This document shows positions 15,782-24,196 of a DNA stretch of 28,906 bases, one piece after another. Position 1 is the stretch's first letter. Each line of letters opens with the position of its first letter. The stretch spans positions 1-28,906 of the forward strand of contig CAYFLU010000020.1 of assembly GCA_964343975.1 (NCBI GenBank), given 5' to 3'. This stretch comes from SCUN01 sp964343975 (lineage in GTDB: Bacteria > Acidobacteriota > Vicinamibacteria > Vicinamibacterales > SCN-69-37). The notes beneath the pieces are model-generated. The model searched no databases and had not been told where the DNA came from. It saw only the letters and a program-made list of their open reading frames with translations. The translations under genes were made by a program, and so were the position numbers.

Positions 15782-18700
15782 ATGCGTCATCGCGTCGTCG
15801 CCTGGCTCGCGGCCCTCGTGCTGCTGGGATCGACGTCGGCGTACGCGCAGTTCGGGCGGAACAAAGTGCAGTACCGCACCTTCGACTTTCAGGTGCTGCA
15901 CACCGAGCACTTCGACATCTATTTTTATCCGGAAGAAGGCGACGCGGCGCGCATGGTCAGTACGTTGGCCGAGCGCTGGCGCGCGCGTCTGGGGCAGTTC
16001 TTCGGACACGAGCTGACCGGGCGTCAGGCCGTGATCCTCTATGCTGCGCCCGCGCACTTTCGGCAGACGAATGCCATCGAGGGCATTCTCGGCGAGGGCA
16101 CGGGCGGCGTCACGGAGGCGGTCAAGCGGCGGATCGTCCTGCCCATGGGCGGCTCGCTGGCGGACACGAACCATGTGCTCGGACACGAACTCGTGCACGC
16201 GTTTCAGTTCGACATGACCGGCACGTCCGATCGCATGTCGGACGGCGCGGGGCCGGCGATCCTGTCGTATCCGCTCTGGTTCGTGGAAGGGATGGCCGAG
16301 TACGTCTCGCTCGGTCCCGTGGATGCGCAGACGGCGATGTGGATGCGGGACGGCGTCGTGACCGGCGCGCTGCCGCGCATTCAGGACCTTGAGAAGAACG
16401 AATATTTCCCGTACCGCTGGGGCCACGCCTTCTGGGCCTATGTGGGCGCGCGCTTTGGCGATCGCTGGGTCGCTTCGTTGTTGCGGTCGTCGGCCAATCC
16501 GCGGTCGGATCTGACGGGCTTTGCACTGCAACTCGGCACGACACCCGAGGCGCTAAATGCCGACTGGCATCGCGCGATGACGGCGGCGACGGCGGCCCTC
16601 GATCGCGAGCGGCCGTCGCTCACGAGCGCGGCGCGGCGCATCGTGGGGAAGGACACGGGCGGCGGCCGGCTCAATGTCGGACCGAAGCTCAGCAGCGACG
16701 GCGCGTCGGTGGCGTTCTTCTCGGAGCGCGATCTCTTCTCGGTTGAGCTCTTTCTCGCCGATGCGGCGAACGGCCACATCGTGCGAAAGCTGACGGAGAC
16801 GGCGAACGACCCGCACTTCGACTCACTCCAGTTTCTGAATTCAGCCGGTGCCTGGCGTCCCGAAGGGCGCGTGCTCGCACTCACGGCGCTGCGTGACGGG
16901 CAGCCCGTGCTCGTGCTGCTCGATGTGGCCCAAGGTCACGTGCTGCGCGAGATCGCCTTGCCGGGCATCGACGATGCGCTGTCGCCGGTGTGGTCGCCGG
17001 ATGGCGCGACGATCGTCTTCAGCGGCAATCATGGCGGTCTGGTGGATCTGTTCCGCGTCACGGTGAGCACCGGCGCGCTCGAACCGCTCACGCACGACGC
17101 TTACACGGAGTTCGAGCCGGTGTTCACGCCGGACGGCCGCGCGCTGATCTTCTCGACCGATCGCTTTTCGACGAATCTCGAGACGCTGACGCCGGGCCCG
17201 CTGCAACTCGCGCGACTCGATTTAGCGACGAAGGGCGAAACGCCGCTACCGGGCTTTCTGAAGGGCAAGCACTTGAGCCCGCAGGTGTCGCCTGATGGCC
17301 GCACTGTGACGTTTGTGGCGGAACCCGACGGCGTCGCGAACGTGTACCGCATGTCGATCGACGGGGGGCCGGTGATGCAGCTGACGTCCTTTGTCACCGG
17401 CGTCGCGGGCATCACGACGAGCAGTCCGGCGCTGTCGATGGCGCGCGACACGGGACGGCTCTCGTTCAGCGTCTTTGAACACGGCGGCGCCGCGGTGTAT
17501 GTGCTCGATCCGGCGGATGTCGTGGAGCTCGTGCCGCCGTCGGTGTCTGACGACGGCGCGGTGTTGCCGGCGCGCCCGGTCGCCGACACGATGCTGCAGC
17601 AGGCCGTGAACGGCACGGGCGCGTTCACGCGCAGCGTGCCGGTCACCGCGCCGCGCCCCGTGACGATCGAGCCGTATCCGTCGAAGTTGCAGCTCGACGC
17701 GCTCGGCCAGCCGAATGTCACGGTGGGTGTGAACAGCTGGGGCGCCTACGCCGGCGGGAGTGTGTCGGCGTTGTTCCGCGACGTGCTGGGCGATCGTTTG
17801 TTGAGCACGGGGGCGCAGATCGGAGGACAGTTCGACGACTTCGGCGGGTGGGCCACGTACCTCAGCCGGAAGCACCGGTGGAACTGGGGCGTCAGCGTGG
17901 AGCAGGTGCCGTATCGCGCGGAGTTGCTCACCGCCACCGTCGACAACGCGGCGCAGACATTCACCGCCGACACGTTGATTGCGCGGCAGGTGAGCCGCGG
18001 CGTGTATGGGCTCGCGCAGTACCCGTTCAGTCAGGCGGAACGCCTCGAGTTCGCCGCGGGCGCGCAGCACCTGTCGTTCAGCCAGGAACACCGCATCAGC
18101 ACCTACGACATCTATGCCGGGAACCTCCTGAGCCGATCGCAGAGCAAGACCGACGTCGGTGAGCCGCTCAGCTTGTTCGAAGCGCGCGGCGCATTCGTGC
18201 ACGACACCTCCTTTTTCGGTGCGACGTCCCCAATCTACGGCCAGCGCTATCGCCTGGAGGTGGCGCAGAGTCTCGGGTCGTTGCGCTTCACGTCACTCTC
18301 CGCGGATGTGCGGCAGTATGTGATGCCCATCCGGCCGGTCACGCTGGCGGTGCGCCTCCTGCACTTTGGCCGCTATGGACGCGACTCGGATAACCCGGTG
18401 CTGGTGCCGCTGTCGCTCGGCTATGCGGAGCTCGTGCACGGCTACGGATTCGGGTCATTTTCGGCCACTGAATGCCGTCCCGACGATACGGCCACGAGGA
18501 GTGCGCTCTGCGGTCCGCTCGACAGTCTCGTCGGCAGCCGTGTCGCCGTCGGCAATGTGGAGCTGCGCGTGCCACTGCCGGGCGTGTTCCGCGGGGAAAT
18601 CGACTACGGCCGTGTGCCGGTGGACCTCGTCGTGTTCTCGGATGCTGGTGTGGCGTGGTCGTCTGGCACGAAGCCCGCGTTTGCCGGCGGCGATCGCGCG

Positions 18701-18835
18701 TGGTCGCGCAGCATCGGCGCAGCCGTGCGGGTGAACGTGTTCGGGCTCTTCGCCCTGGAGCTGTCGGCCGCGCGCCCGTTCGACCGCCCAAGCCAGTCGC
18801 TCAAGTGGCAGATCGGCATTCGGCAGGGCTTCTGA
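15782..18835 (+). CDS. Fusion of gluzincin peptidase (MA-like), beta-propeller and outer-membrane barrel
   Basis: 1017 residues. A signal peptide covers about 1-22 (cleavage near AYAQ). Residues 25-280 are a metallopeptidase MA-like domain: HELVH at 135-139 supplies two zinc histidines and the catalytic Glu, and WFVEGMAEYVS supplies the third ligand (E169). Residues about 295-590 contain TolB/PD40-like propeller blades with repeats such as LSPVWSPDGATIVFS, FEPVFTPDGRALIFS and LSPQVSPDGRTVTFV. Residues about 640-1017 form a surface-antigen/BamA-like beta-barrel rich in alternating aromatic strands and ending LKWQIGIRQGF, with a terminal Phe for Bam recognition. The ATG at 15782 is preferred over 15767 because it begins the signal peptide. 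It follows tamB by 33 bases and overlaps the next gene by one base. The role is unknown; a surface or periplasmic protease anchored by its own barrel is the simplest reading. Confidence 0.87.
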   Translation: MRHRVVAWLAALVLLGSTSAYAQFGRNKVQYRTFDFQVLHTEHFDIYFYPEEGDAARMVSTLAERWRARLGQFFGHELTGRQAVILYAAPAHFRQTNAIEGILGEGTGGVTEAVKRRIVLPMGGSLADTNHVLGHELVHAFQFDMTGTSDRMSDGAGPAILSYPLWFVEGMAEYVSLGPVDAQTAMWMRDGVVTGALPRIQDLEKNEYFPYRWGHAFWAYVGARFGDRWVASLLRSSANPRSDLTGFALQLGTTPEALNADWHRAMTAATAALDRERPSLTSAARRIVGKDTGGGRLNVGPKLSSDGASVAFFSERDLFSVELFLADAANGHIVRKLTETANDPHFDSLQFLNSAGAWRPEGRVLALTALRDGQPVLVLLDVAQGHVLREIALPGIDDALSPVWSPDGATIVFSGNHGGLVDLFRVTVSTGALEPLTHDAYTEFEPVFTPDGRALIFSTDRFSTNLETLTPGPLQLARLDLATKGETPLPGFLKGKHLSPQVSPDGRTVTFVAEPDGVANVYRMSIDGGPVMQLTSFVTGVAGITTSSPALSMARDTGRLSFSVFEHGGAAVYVLDPADVVELVPPSVSDDGAVLPARPVADTMLQQAVNGTGAFTRSVPVTAPRPVTIEPYPSKLQLDALGQPNVTVGVNSWGAYAGGSVSALFRDVLGDRLLSTGAQIGGQFDDFGGWATYLSRKHRWNWGVSVEQVPYRAELLTATVDNAAQTFTADTLIARQVSRGVYGLAQYPFSQAERLEFAAGAQHLSFSQEHRISTYDIYAGNLLSRSQSKTDVGEPLSLFEARGAFVHDTSFFGATSPIYGQRYRLEVAQSLGSLRFTSLSADVRQYVMPIRPVTLAVRLLHFGRYGRDSDNPVLVPLSLGYAELVHGYGFGSFSATECRPDDTATRSALCGPLDSLVGSRVAVGNVELRVPLPGVFRGEIDYGRVPVDLVVFSDAGVAWSSGTKPAFAGGDRAWSRSIGAAVRVNVFGLFALELSAARPFDRPSQSLKWQIGIRQGF

Positions 18836-19548
18836 TGCGCGACATCGTGATCGTGATCCCGTGCCGTGATGAAGCGCCGACGATCGCCGGCGTGATCGAG
18901 TCATTCCGTGCGGTGTGCCCGTCGGCGCGTGTGGTGGTGGTCGACAACGCATCGAACGACGGCACGGCGCTGAAGGCCGCCGCGGCCGGCGCCGTCGTCT
19001 TGCACCAGCGGCGCGTCGGCAAGGGTTGGGCCGTGCAGTCGGCGCTTGAGTCGTTGTCGGCCGACGCGTTGGTGTTGGTGGATGGCGACGGCACCTACGC
19101 CGCCGCGGACCTGCCCAGCCTCCTCGCGGTATCCGCGCAGGGCGCCGACATGGTGGTCGGGCGTCGGGCGCGCGGCGCCGGCATGGCCGTGATGAATCGC
19201 ATCGGCAATGCGGTGATCAGCGCGTCGGTGAACCTCACGCGACGGACCGCGTTCGAAGACGTGTTGTCCGGCTATCGCGTGCTCTCGCGTCGCGCGTGCG
19301 CGGCGCTCGTCGCGCGCGCGGAAGGCTTCGACATCGAGGTGGATCTGACGCTGCGGGCGCTCGCGCTCGGGCTCACGATCCGCGAAGTGCCGGTGTCGTA
19401 TCGCGCGCGTCCCTCGGGGAGCCGGTCGAAGCTGCGTCCGCTCGCGGACGGGTGGCGCATTCTCCGCACCGTTGCCCGTCACACGCGACCGGGCTCGCGG
19501 GGGTGGCCGCTGTGGACCGGCGACCGCGCCTCAGTGCCGCGCGAGTAG
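18835..19548 (+). CDS. Family 2 glycosyltransferase (dolichol-phosphate-mannose synthase-like)
   Basis: 237 residues, soluble, GT-A fold. Visible motifs are VIPCRDEAPTIAGVIES at the N-terminus, VVVVDNASNDGT for nucleotide binding, and LVDGDGTYAAADLPSLL with the metal-binding D-x-D. DMVVGRRARGAGMAVMNRIGN and FEDVLSGYRVLSRR follow, the latter typical of the DPM1/DPG group. It should transfer a sugar from a nucleotide donor to a lipid carrier or similar acceptor; no C-terminal membrane segments are present. The ATG overlaps the stop of the barrel fusion gene by one base. Its 3' end overlaps the convergent oxidoreductase gene by 18 bases. Confidence 0.92.
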   Translation: MRDIVIVIPCRDEAPTIAGVIESFRAVCPSARVVVVDNASNDGTALKAAAAGAVVLHQRRVGKGWAVQSALESLSADALVLVDGDGTYAAADLPSLLAVSAQGADMVVGRRARGAGMAVMNRIGNAVISASVNLTRRTAFEDVLSGYRVLSRRACAALVARAEGFDIEVDLTLRALALGLTIREVPVSYRARPSGSRSKLRPLADGWRILRTVARHTRPGSRGWPLWTGDRASVPRE

Positions 19549-21570
19549 TGCCACGTTCACGCGCGCGTCGTTGAAGCACGCGCCACCACCGAGATCCGCG
19601 AGGGTATCGGGCACGAGCGCGTTGCCCGTCTGGCCGTTGAACGTGCTGGTCGTCCACAGACCTTTCGGCAACGAGACCACCCCCGGCCGCACCTCCGGGG
19701 TGATGTTCGCGAGGCAATGCACTTCGCCGAGCGCATTGAAGATCCTGATCTGATCGCCGTCTTCGATTTCCCGCGGCCGCGCGTCGTCCGGATGCATCTT
19801 CAGCGTGACGACGCCAGGGCGCTGTTCGCCGAAGGTGGATGACACTGTCTTCTCGCTTGCCGGGGAAATCAGCGCAAGCGGGTAGTCGGCCGTGACGGGG
19901 TCGTCCTGATAGACGTAGAGCCCGCTCGTGGTGGCGAGGTCGGCCGGACAGAGTTGCACACGTTGGTCCGGCGTGTTGGGAAACACATCGACAAACTGCA
20001 CAGGGCGTCCGTTGCCGGGGATCGGCGCCGGGGCGCCCTCCATCAACGCGGCGCGCGCCGCGTCCGACAGCTTCGACGCCACTTCGAGGAGTGCGCCGGA
20101 TTCACCGAGATCATCGGTATCGGGTTCCCACAGCCCGAGGCGTGCGCCGAGATCGTGGAACACGTCGTGGTTCGGCCGTGCCTCGCCGATCGCGTCCACT
20201 ACGGGGCGCGTGAGATGGAGGTGGTAGGCGCCGTAGCCCTTTGTGATGTCGTAGTGCTCGAAGAACGTCGTCGCCGGCAGAATCACATCGGCGTAGGCCG
20301 CAGTGTCGGTCATCACCTGTTCGGAGACCACCGTGAACAGGTCCTCGCGCTCGAGTCCTTCGCGCACACGGTTCTGGTCCGGCATGGTCGCGAGCGGATT
20401 GCAGTTGTACGCGAACAGGACCGCGATCTTCGGATCCGTGAACTGGGTGAGCGCGCGGCCCAACTGGTTCATGTTCACGGTGCGGGTGTTGGGCGCGGGG
20501 CAGTCCACGAGCGTCTCGGCCTTGATGCCGTAGGCCGCGGAGTTGCTCAGGGCGTAGCCGCCGCCCCGAACCCCGAACTTGCCGGCCACCGCCGGCAGCG
20601 CGAGGATCGCCATGGTCGCGGCGCCACCGTTGCGATTGCGTTCCTGTCCCCAGCCGCAGCGGATGACCGCCGGCGTGGCGTCAAGATACCACTGCAGCGC
20701 CGTTTGGATGTCGGCCGCGCGGATGCCGGCCACCTCGGCCGCGCGTTCGAAGGTCCACGGCTCGGCCAACGTACGAAGCGCGTCGGCGCCGGTCGTGTGA
20801 TCGCGCAGAAAGTCCGTGGCCGCGCGTCCGCTCGCGAAGCACTCGCGGATCATCGCCAGCGCGACGGGCAGATCGGTCCCGGGCCGAACGGGGAGGTGCA
20901 GATCCGCCTGGCGGGCCAGCGCGGTTCGTCGCGGATCCACAACGATCAGGCGCGCGCCGTTCTGCTGCGCGGTCTTGAGCGACGGCACCAGATGGATGCC
21001 GGTCGATGAGGGGTTGGCGCCCCAGACGATGATCGTCTTGGCGAGGGCGAAGTCTTCGTAGGCGACGCCCGCCATCTTGCCGTAGAGCGCGGCGGCCGCG
21101 GCGCCCGTTGGTGCCGCGCAGACCGTACGCGCGAGCCGCGAGGCTCCGAAGCGCCGGAACAGGCGGGCGTCGGTCAGTTCGTTCGTGAGCGCGCCATTGG
21201 AGCCGCCGTAGTAGAACGGGAGCACCGACTCGGCGCCGAACTCATCGGCGGCGCGCTGCATCTTGTCGGCGATGAGGTCGAGCGCTTCATCCCACGACAC
21301 GCGCTCGAAGTCGGCGCGGCCCTTCGGGCCTTTGCGCACGGCGGGATGCTGGATGCGGAGTTCGCTGTACAGGCGGCGATCGAAGCGGCGCACCTTACTG
21401 CAGATGAATCCCTTGGTCGACGGCGCCACGTCCGAGCCCGTGATGTTCGTGACGCGTCCTCGCTCGACCGTGACGGCCAGGCTGCACGCATCGGGGCAAT
21501 CGAGTGGGCAAGCGGTGTGAACGACGCTATGGCCCCACGACTGGGGCGGACGCATGTCGCGATCGCGCAT
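19531..21570 (-). CDS. Molybdopterin-dependent oxidoreductase with N-terminal 4Fe-4S site
   Basis: 679 residues. The N-terminus binds a 4Fe-4S cluster through C21, C25, C29 and C57 (ACPLDCPDAC and FICSKV). Molybdopterin guanine dinucleotide-binding segments follow: KTIIVWGANPSSTGIH, ARLIVVDPRRTALARQADLHLPVRPGTDLPVALAM, VLFAYNCNPLATMPDQ and, at the C-terminus, the molydop_binding domain (YPLALISPASEKTVSSTFGEQ). C151 in RTVCAAPTGAA is at the usual Mo/W ligand position. There is no Tat or Sec signal, so it is cytoplasmic. The substrate cannot be told; no electron-transfer or chaperone partner lies nearby. An alternative start is the ATG at 21555. Only 39 bases separate it from the divergent ndh gene. 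Confidence 0.9.
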   Translation of the reverse strand: MRDRDMRPPQSWGHSVVHTACPLDCPDACSLAVTVERGRVTNITGSDVAPSTKGFICSKVRRFDRRLYSELRIQHPAVRKGPKGRADFERVSWDEALDLIADKMQRAADEFGAESVLPFYYGGSNGALTNELTDARLFRRFGASRLARTVCAAPTGAAAAALYGKMAGVAYEDFALAKTIIVWGANPSSTGIHLVPSLKTAQQNGARLIVVDPRRTALARQADLHLPVRPGTDLPVALAMIRECFASGRAATDFLRDHTTGADALRTLAEPWTFERAAEVAGIRAADIQTALQWYLDATPAVIRCGWGQERNRNGGAATMAILALPAVAGKFGVRGGGYALSNSAAYGIKAETLVDCPAPNTRTVNMNQLGRALTQFTDPKIAVLFAYNCNPLATMPDQNRVREGLEREDLFTVVSEQVMTDTAAYADVILPATTFFEHYDITKGYGAYHLHLTRPVVDAIGEARPNHDVFHDLGARLGLWEPDTDDLGESGALLEVASKLSDAARAALMEGAPAPIPGNGRPVQFVDVFPNTPDQRVQLCPADLATTSGLYVYQDDPVTADYPLALISPASEKTVSSTFGEQRPGVVTLKMHPDDARPREIEDGDQIRIFNALGEVHCLANITPEVRPGVVSLPKGLWTTSTFNGQTGNALVPDTLADLGGGACFNDARVNVALLARH

Positions 21571-21609
21571 ACGTCAGTGTAGCGCAGCACTCTGGTATCG
21601 TGAGGTGAC

Positions 21610-22869
21610 GTGTCCACACCGCGAGTCGTGATCATCGGCGGCGGGTTTGGTGGCTTGCAGGCGGCGAAGCAACTCGCGAATGCGCCCGTGCAGGTCACAT
21701 TGCTCGATTGTCGCAACCATCACGTGTTTACGCCGCTGTTGTATCAGGTGGCGACGGCGGGCCTCTCGCCTGGCGACATCGCGTCGCCGATTCGGTGGAT
21801 CCTGCGACGTCAGCGCAATGTGTCGGTGCAACTCGCTGAAGCGCGCGGCATCGATGCGGGGCGTCGTGTGGTGGTGCTCGCCGACGGCCCTGAACTGCCG
21901 TACGACTATCTCATCCTCGCCACGGTGGCCACGCACGCCTACTTCGGCCATCCGGAGTGGGCCGAGGTGGCGCCGGGCCTCAAGACGCTCGAAGATGCGC
22001 TCACGATTCGTCGCAAGGTGCTCACCGCGTTCGAGCGCGCCGAGCGCGAGCCGAATCCCGCCGAGCAGCGGCGCCTGCTCACGTTTGCCGTCGTGGGCGC
22101 CGGCCCCACGGGCGTCGAACTGGCTGGCGCGCTTGCGGAGATCTCGCGCCACGCGCTGCGCAACGACTTTCGCACCATCGCACCGGAAACCGCGCGCATC
22201 ATCCTGATTGAAGCCGGTCCGGCGGTGCTCGCAGCGTATCCCGATCACTTGCGGGCCTTCGCGCGCACCGCGCTCGAGCGCCTTGGCGTGTCGGTGTGGA
22301 CGGGCAGTCCCGTATCGGCGATCAGTCCGGGCCGGCTCCGCGTGGGTGACGAGACGATCGATGCGGGGACGATCCTCTGGGCCGCCGGCATCTCCGCGTC
22401 ACCGCTCGGCTCCACGCTCGGCACCGAGCGCGATCGCGCCGGGCGGGTCGTCGTCAATGAAGACCTGTCCGTCGCCGAGCACCCCGAGATCTTTGTCGTC
22501 GGGGATCTGGCGGCGCTGAACGGGGCGGACGGCAAGCAACTGCCCGGCGTGATTCAGTTCGCCTTGCAACAAGCCGACTGCGCGGCTGCGAATATTTTGC
22601 GGACGCTCAAGAATGAAAGTCGCATGCCGTTCTCGTATCACGATCTTGGCAACATGGCCACGATCGGCCGGAACTCGGCGGTGTGCGATTTGGGCTGGAT
22701 TCGGCTCAAAGGCGTCACCGCCTGGCTGGCCTGGGTGTTCCTGCACGTCTACAAACTCATCGGGTTTCGAAATCGTCTGTCGGTCATGACCCAATGGGCA
22801 TTTTCGTATCTGACCTACCAACGATCTGTGCGCTTGATCACGCATGAGCGTGCAGCCGATAGTGAGTAA
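21610..22869 (+). CDS. ndh: Type II NADH:quinone oxidoreductase (NDH-2)
   Basis: 419 residues from a GTG preceded by GAGGTG. The FAD-binding motif VVIIGGGFGGLQAAKQL (6-22) and the NADH-binding motif FAVVGAGPTGVELAGALAE (159-177) are intact, as are the NDH-2 signatures PLLYQVATAGLSPGDIA and VVGDLA. The C-terminus carries the amphipathic membrane-binding segment (WLAWVFLHVYKLIGF). It oxidises NADH and reduces quinone without proton pumping. One oddity: LATVATHAYFG (103-113) has Val106 where the family normally has Gly in the ATG motif. It is followed with no gap by the DUF3810 gene. Confidence 0.94.
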   Translation: MSTPRVVIIGGGFGGLQAAKQLANAPVQVTLLDCRNHHVFTPLLYQVATAGLSPGDIASPIRWILRRQRNVSVQLAEARGIDAGRRVVVLADGPELPYDYLILATVATHAYFGHPEWAEVAPGLKTLEDALTIRRKVLTAFERAEREPNPAEQRRLLTFAVVGAGPTGVELAGALAEISRHALRNDFRTIAPETARIILIEAGPAVLAAYPDHLRAFARTALERLGVSVWTGSPVSAISPGRLRVGDETIDAGTILWAAGISASPLGSTLGTERDRAGRVVVNEDLSVAEHPEIFVVGDLAALNGADGKQLPGVIQFALQQADCAAANILRTLKNESRMPFSYHDLGNMATIGRNSAVCDLGWIRLKGVTAWLAWVFLHVYKLIGFRNRLSVMTQWAFSYLTYQRSVRLITHERAADSE

Positions 22870-23961
22870 GTGACCCCGCCTCGTGTCCGTCATTGGTGGT
22901 GGCCGGCGCTCTCGGCCGTCATCCTCTGGGCAACGCCCTGGCCCTCGGCCTGGATCGATCAGGCGTTCTCGCGCGGGTTCTATCGCTTGCTGCAGCCGGC
23001 CGTGACGACGCTGTCCAATCTCGCGCCGTGGACGTGGCTCGATCTCTTCATCATCCTCGCCGTCGTGCTCGTGCTGCGCCGGTTGTGGCTCGCGTGGCAG
23101 GAGCGCACCGGTGGTTGGGCCGGGGCCGTCTGGCGACTCACGCAGCGCTGGTTGCGGGCCACCGGTCTTGTCGCCACCGTGTTTCTGGTGATGTGGGGAC
23201 TCAACTACCGGCGCACTCCGCTGCTGCGGGCACTCGGCGAAGCCCCGCCGGTAGCGTCGCTCGAAGAGCTGACGGCGCTCGCGCGTGACGCCGCAGCGCT
23301 GGCCGCGCGCACCCGACCCGTGGCCAAAGCGCACCTCGATGACTACGACGTGCTCGCCGAGCGCCTCAGCAGTCCGATGAATGCCGCACTGGCGACCGTC
23401 GGCCGGCCGCGGCTGGTCGTGACAGGCCGGCCGAAATACTCGCTGCTCACGCCGTTCTTCACCCGCGCGGGTGTGACCGGAATGGTGGATCCGTTCGCGC
23501 TCGAGTCGATCGTGCATCCTGATCTGCTGCCGTTCGAGCGCGGCTTCACGCTCGCGCACGAGTGGGGCCATCTGGCCGGCCTTGCCGATGAGGCCGAGGC
23601 GAGCGCCGTCGGCTGGGCCGCGTGCATGCGCGGCGACGATGTCCTGGCCTATAGCGGTGCGGTGTATCTGCTCGTTGAGGCCGGCAGCGCGCTCCCGCCG
23701 CGCGTGTGGCGTGAGGTCCTCGCCGGCGTGGATCCGGGCGTGCGCGATGATCTGCGCGCGCTGTCCGAACGGCTGCGCCGCATTCAGCCGGCGGTGCGTG
23801 CGGCGTCGTTCACCGTCTACGACCGCTACCTCAAAGCGAATCGCGTGGATGACGGCGTGCGCTCGTACAGCCGCGCGCTGCAGCTGATCGTGTTACCGGA
23901 ATTTCGCGGGGCGCTTACCGGTCGTGCGACCGGTCGAGACGATCAAGTTCGTCAGCCGTAA
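22870..23961 (+). CDS. DUF3810 putative membrane zinc metallopeptidase
   Basis: 363 residues. GTG start immediately after the ndh TAA. Hydrophobic segments lie at about 11-30, 57-72 and 97-113, followed by a globular part with the zinc motif AHEWGHLAGLADEAEA: HEWGH at 230-234 and E241 or E243 as candidate third ligand. This layout is that of DUF3810 proteins, which are predicted but unproven metallopeptidases. The ending (ALTGRATGRDDQVRQP) overlaps the convergent zinc-ribbon frame. The neighbour ndh does not suggest a clear joint function; transcriptional coupling is likely. Confidence 0.88.
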   Translation: MTPPRVRHWWWPALSAVILWATPWPSAWIDQAFSRGFYRLLQPAVTTLSNLAPWTWLDLFIILAVVLVLRRLWLAWQERTGGWAGAVWRLTQRWLRATGLVATVFLVMWGLNYRRTPLLRALGEAPPVASLEELTALARDAAALAARTRPVAKAHLDDYDVLAERLSSPMNAALATVGRPRLVVTGRPKYSLLTPFFTRAGVTGMVDPFALESIVHPDLLPFERGFTLAHEWGHLAGLADEAEASAVGWAACMRGDDVLAYSGAVYLLVEAGSALPPRVWREVLAGVDPGVRDDLRALSERLRRIQPAVRAASFTVYDRYLKANRVDDGVRSYSRALQLIVLPEFRGALTGRATGRDDQVRQP

Positions 23962-24172
23962 TCGGCTTCGACGAGAGGCCGGTGCGCAGGTCTTCAGGCT
24001 CGGCGTCGGGGCCTTCCGTCATCGGCAGGCTGATTTCCGCCCACGTGCGGTGATTGCAGGCGTGTCAGCGGTACGGCTGCTTCTCGCTGAAGACGCGGCG
24101 CAGCCGCTCGACCACCGAGCGCGCACGTGAAGGGTAGACCCTCGACGACCCACAAGACGGACACTTCTGCAC
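23915..24172 (-). CDS. Small zinc-ribbon ORF interrupted by an in-frame UGA at a zinc-ligand position
   Basis: Read through the UGA, this frame is 85 codons: GTG at 24172, UGA at 24065-24067 (codon 36) and TAA at 23915-23917. The part before UGA reads VQKCPSCGSSRVYPSRAR and then VVERLRRVFSEKQPYR; after it comes HACNHRTWAEISLP and a mostly acidic tail ending LDRLDRSHDR. Known small zinc-ribbon proteins of this style have CPxCGS...RPYRCHxC, so the UGA falls exactly on the third cysteine (TGC or TGT to TGA). The 49 codons after UGA keep the strong G/C third-position bias of real genes. The first half alone has only one CxxC and could not form a ribbon. It lies 24 bases after the kinase gene, in the same operon. 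It overlaps the 3' end of the convergent DUF3810 gene by 47 bases. It may be a recent nonsense mutation, a base error, or recoding. Confidence 0.68.
23917..23934. repeat. 8-bp perfect inverted repeat at the convergent gene ends
   Basis: ACCGGTCG at 23917-23924 and CGACCGGT at 23927-23934 are perfect inverted copies around 2 bases. It lies inside the last codons of the DUF3810 gene and of the opposed zinc-ribbon frame. A stem could slow transcription from either side, but no T-run follows, so a terminator role is only a guess. Confidence 0.4.
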
Positions 24173-24196
24173 TGGCGCGATGGTACCACGACGGCC

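Noticed and set aside
24037..24050. Hairpin after the in-frame UGA as a firm SECIS element
   Set aside because: The 4-bp stem and a loop starting AC do not meet the usual bacterial SECIS pattern, and competing pairings exist. It is mentioned in the finding only as weak evidence and not listed as a feature.
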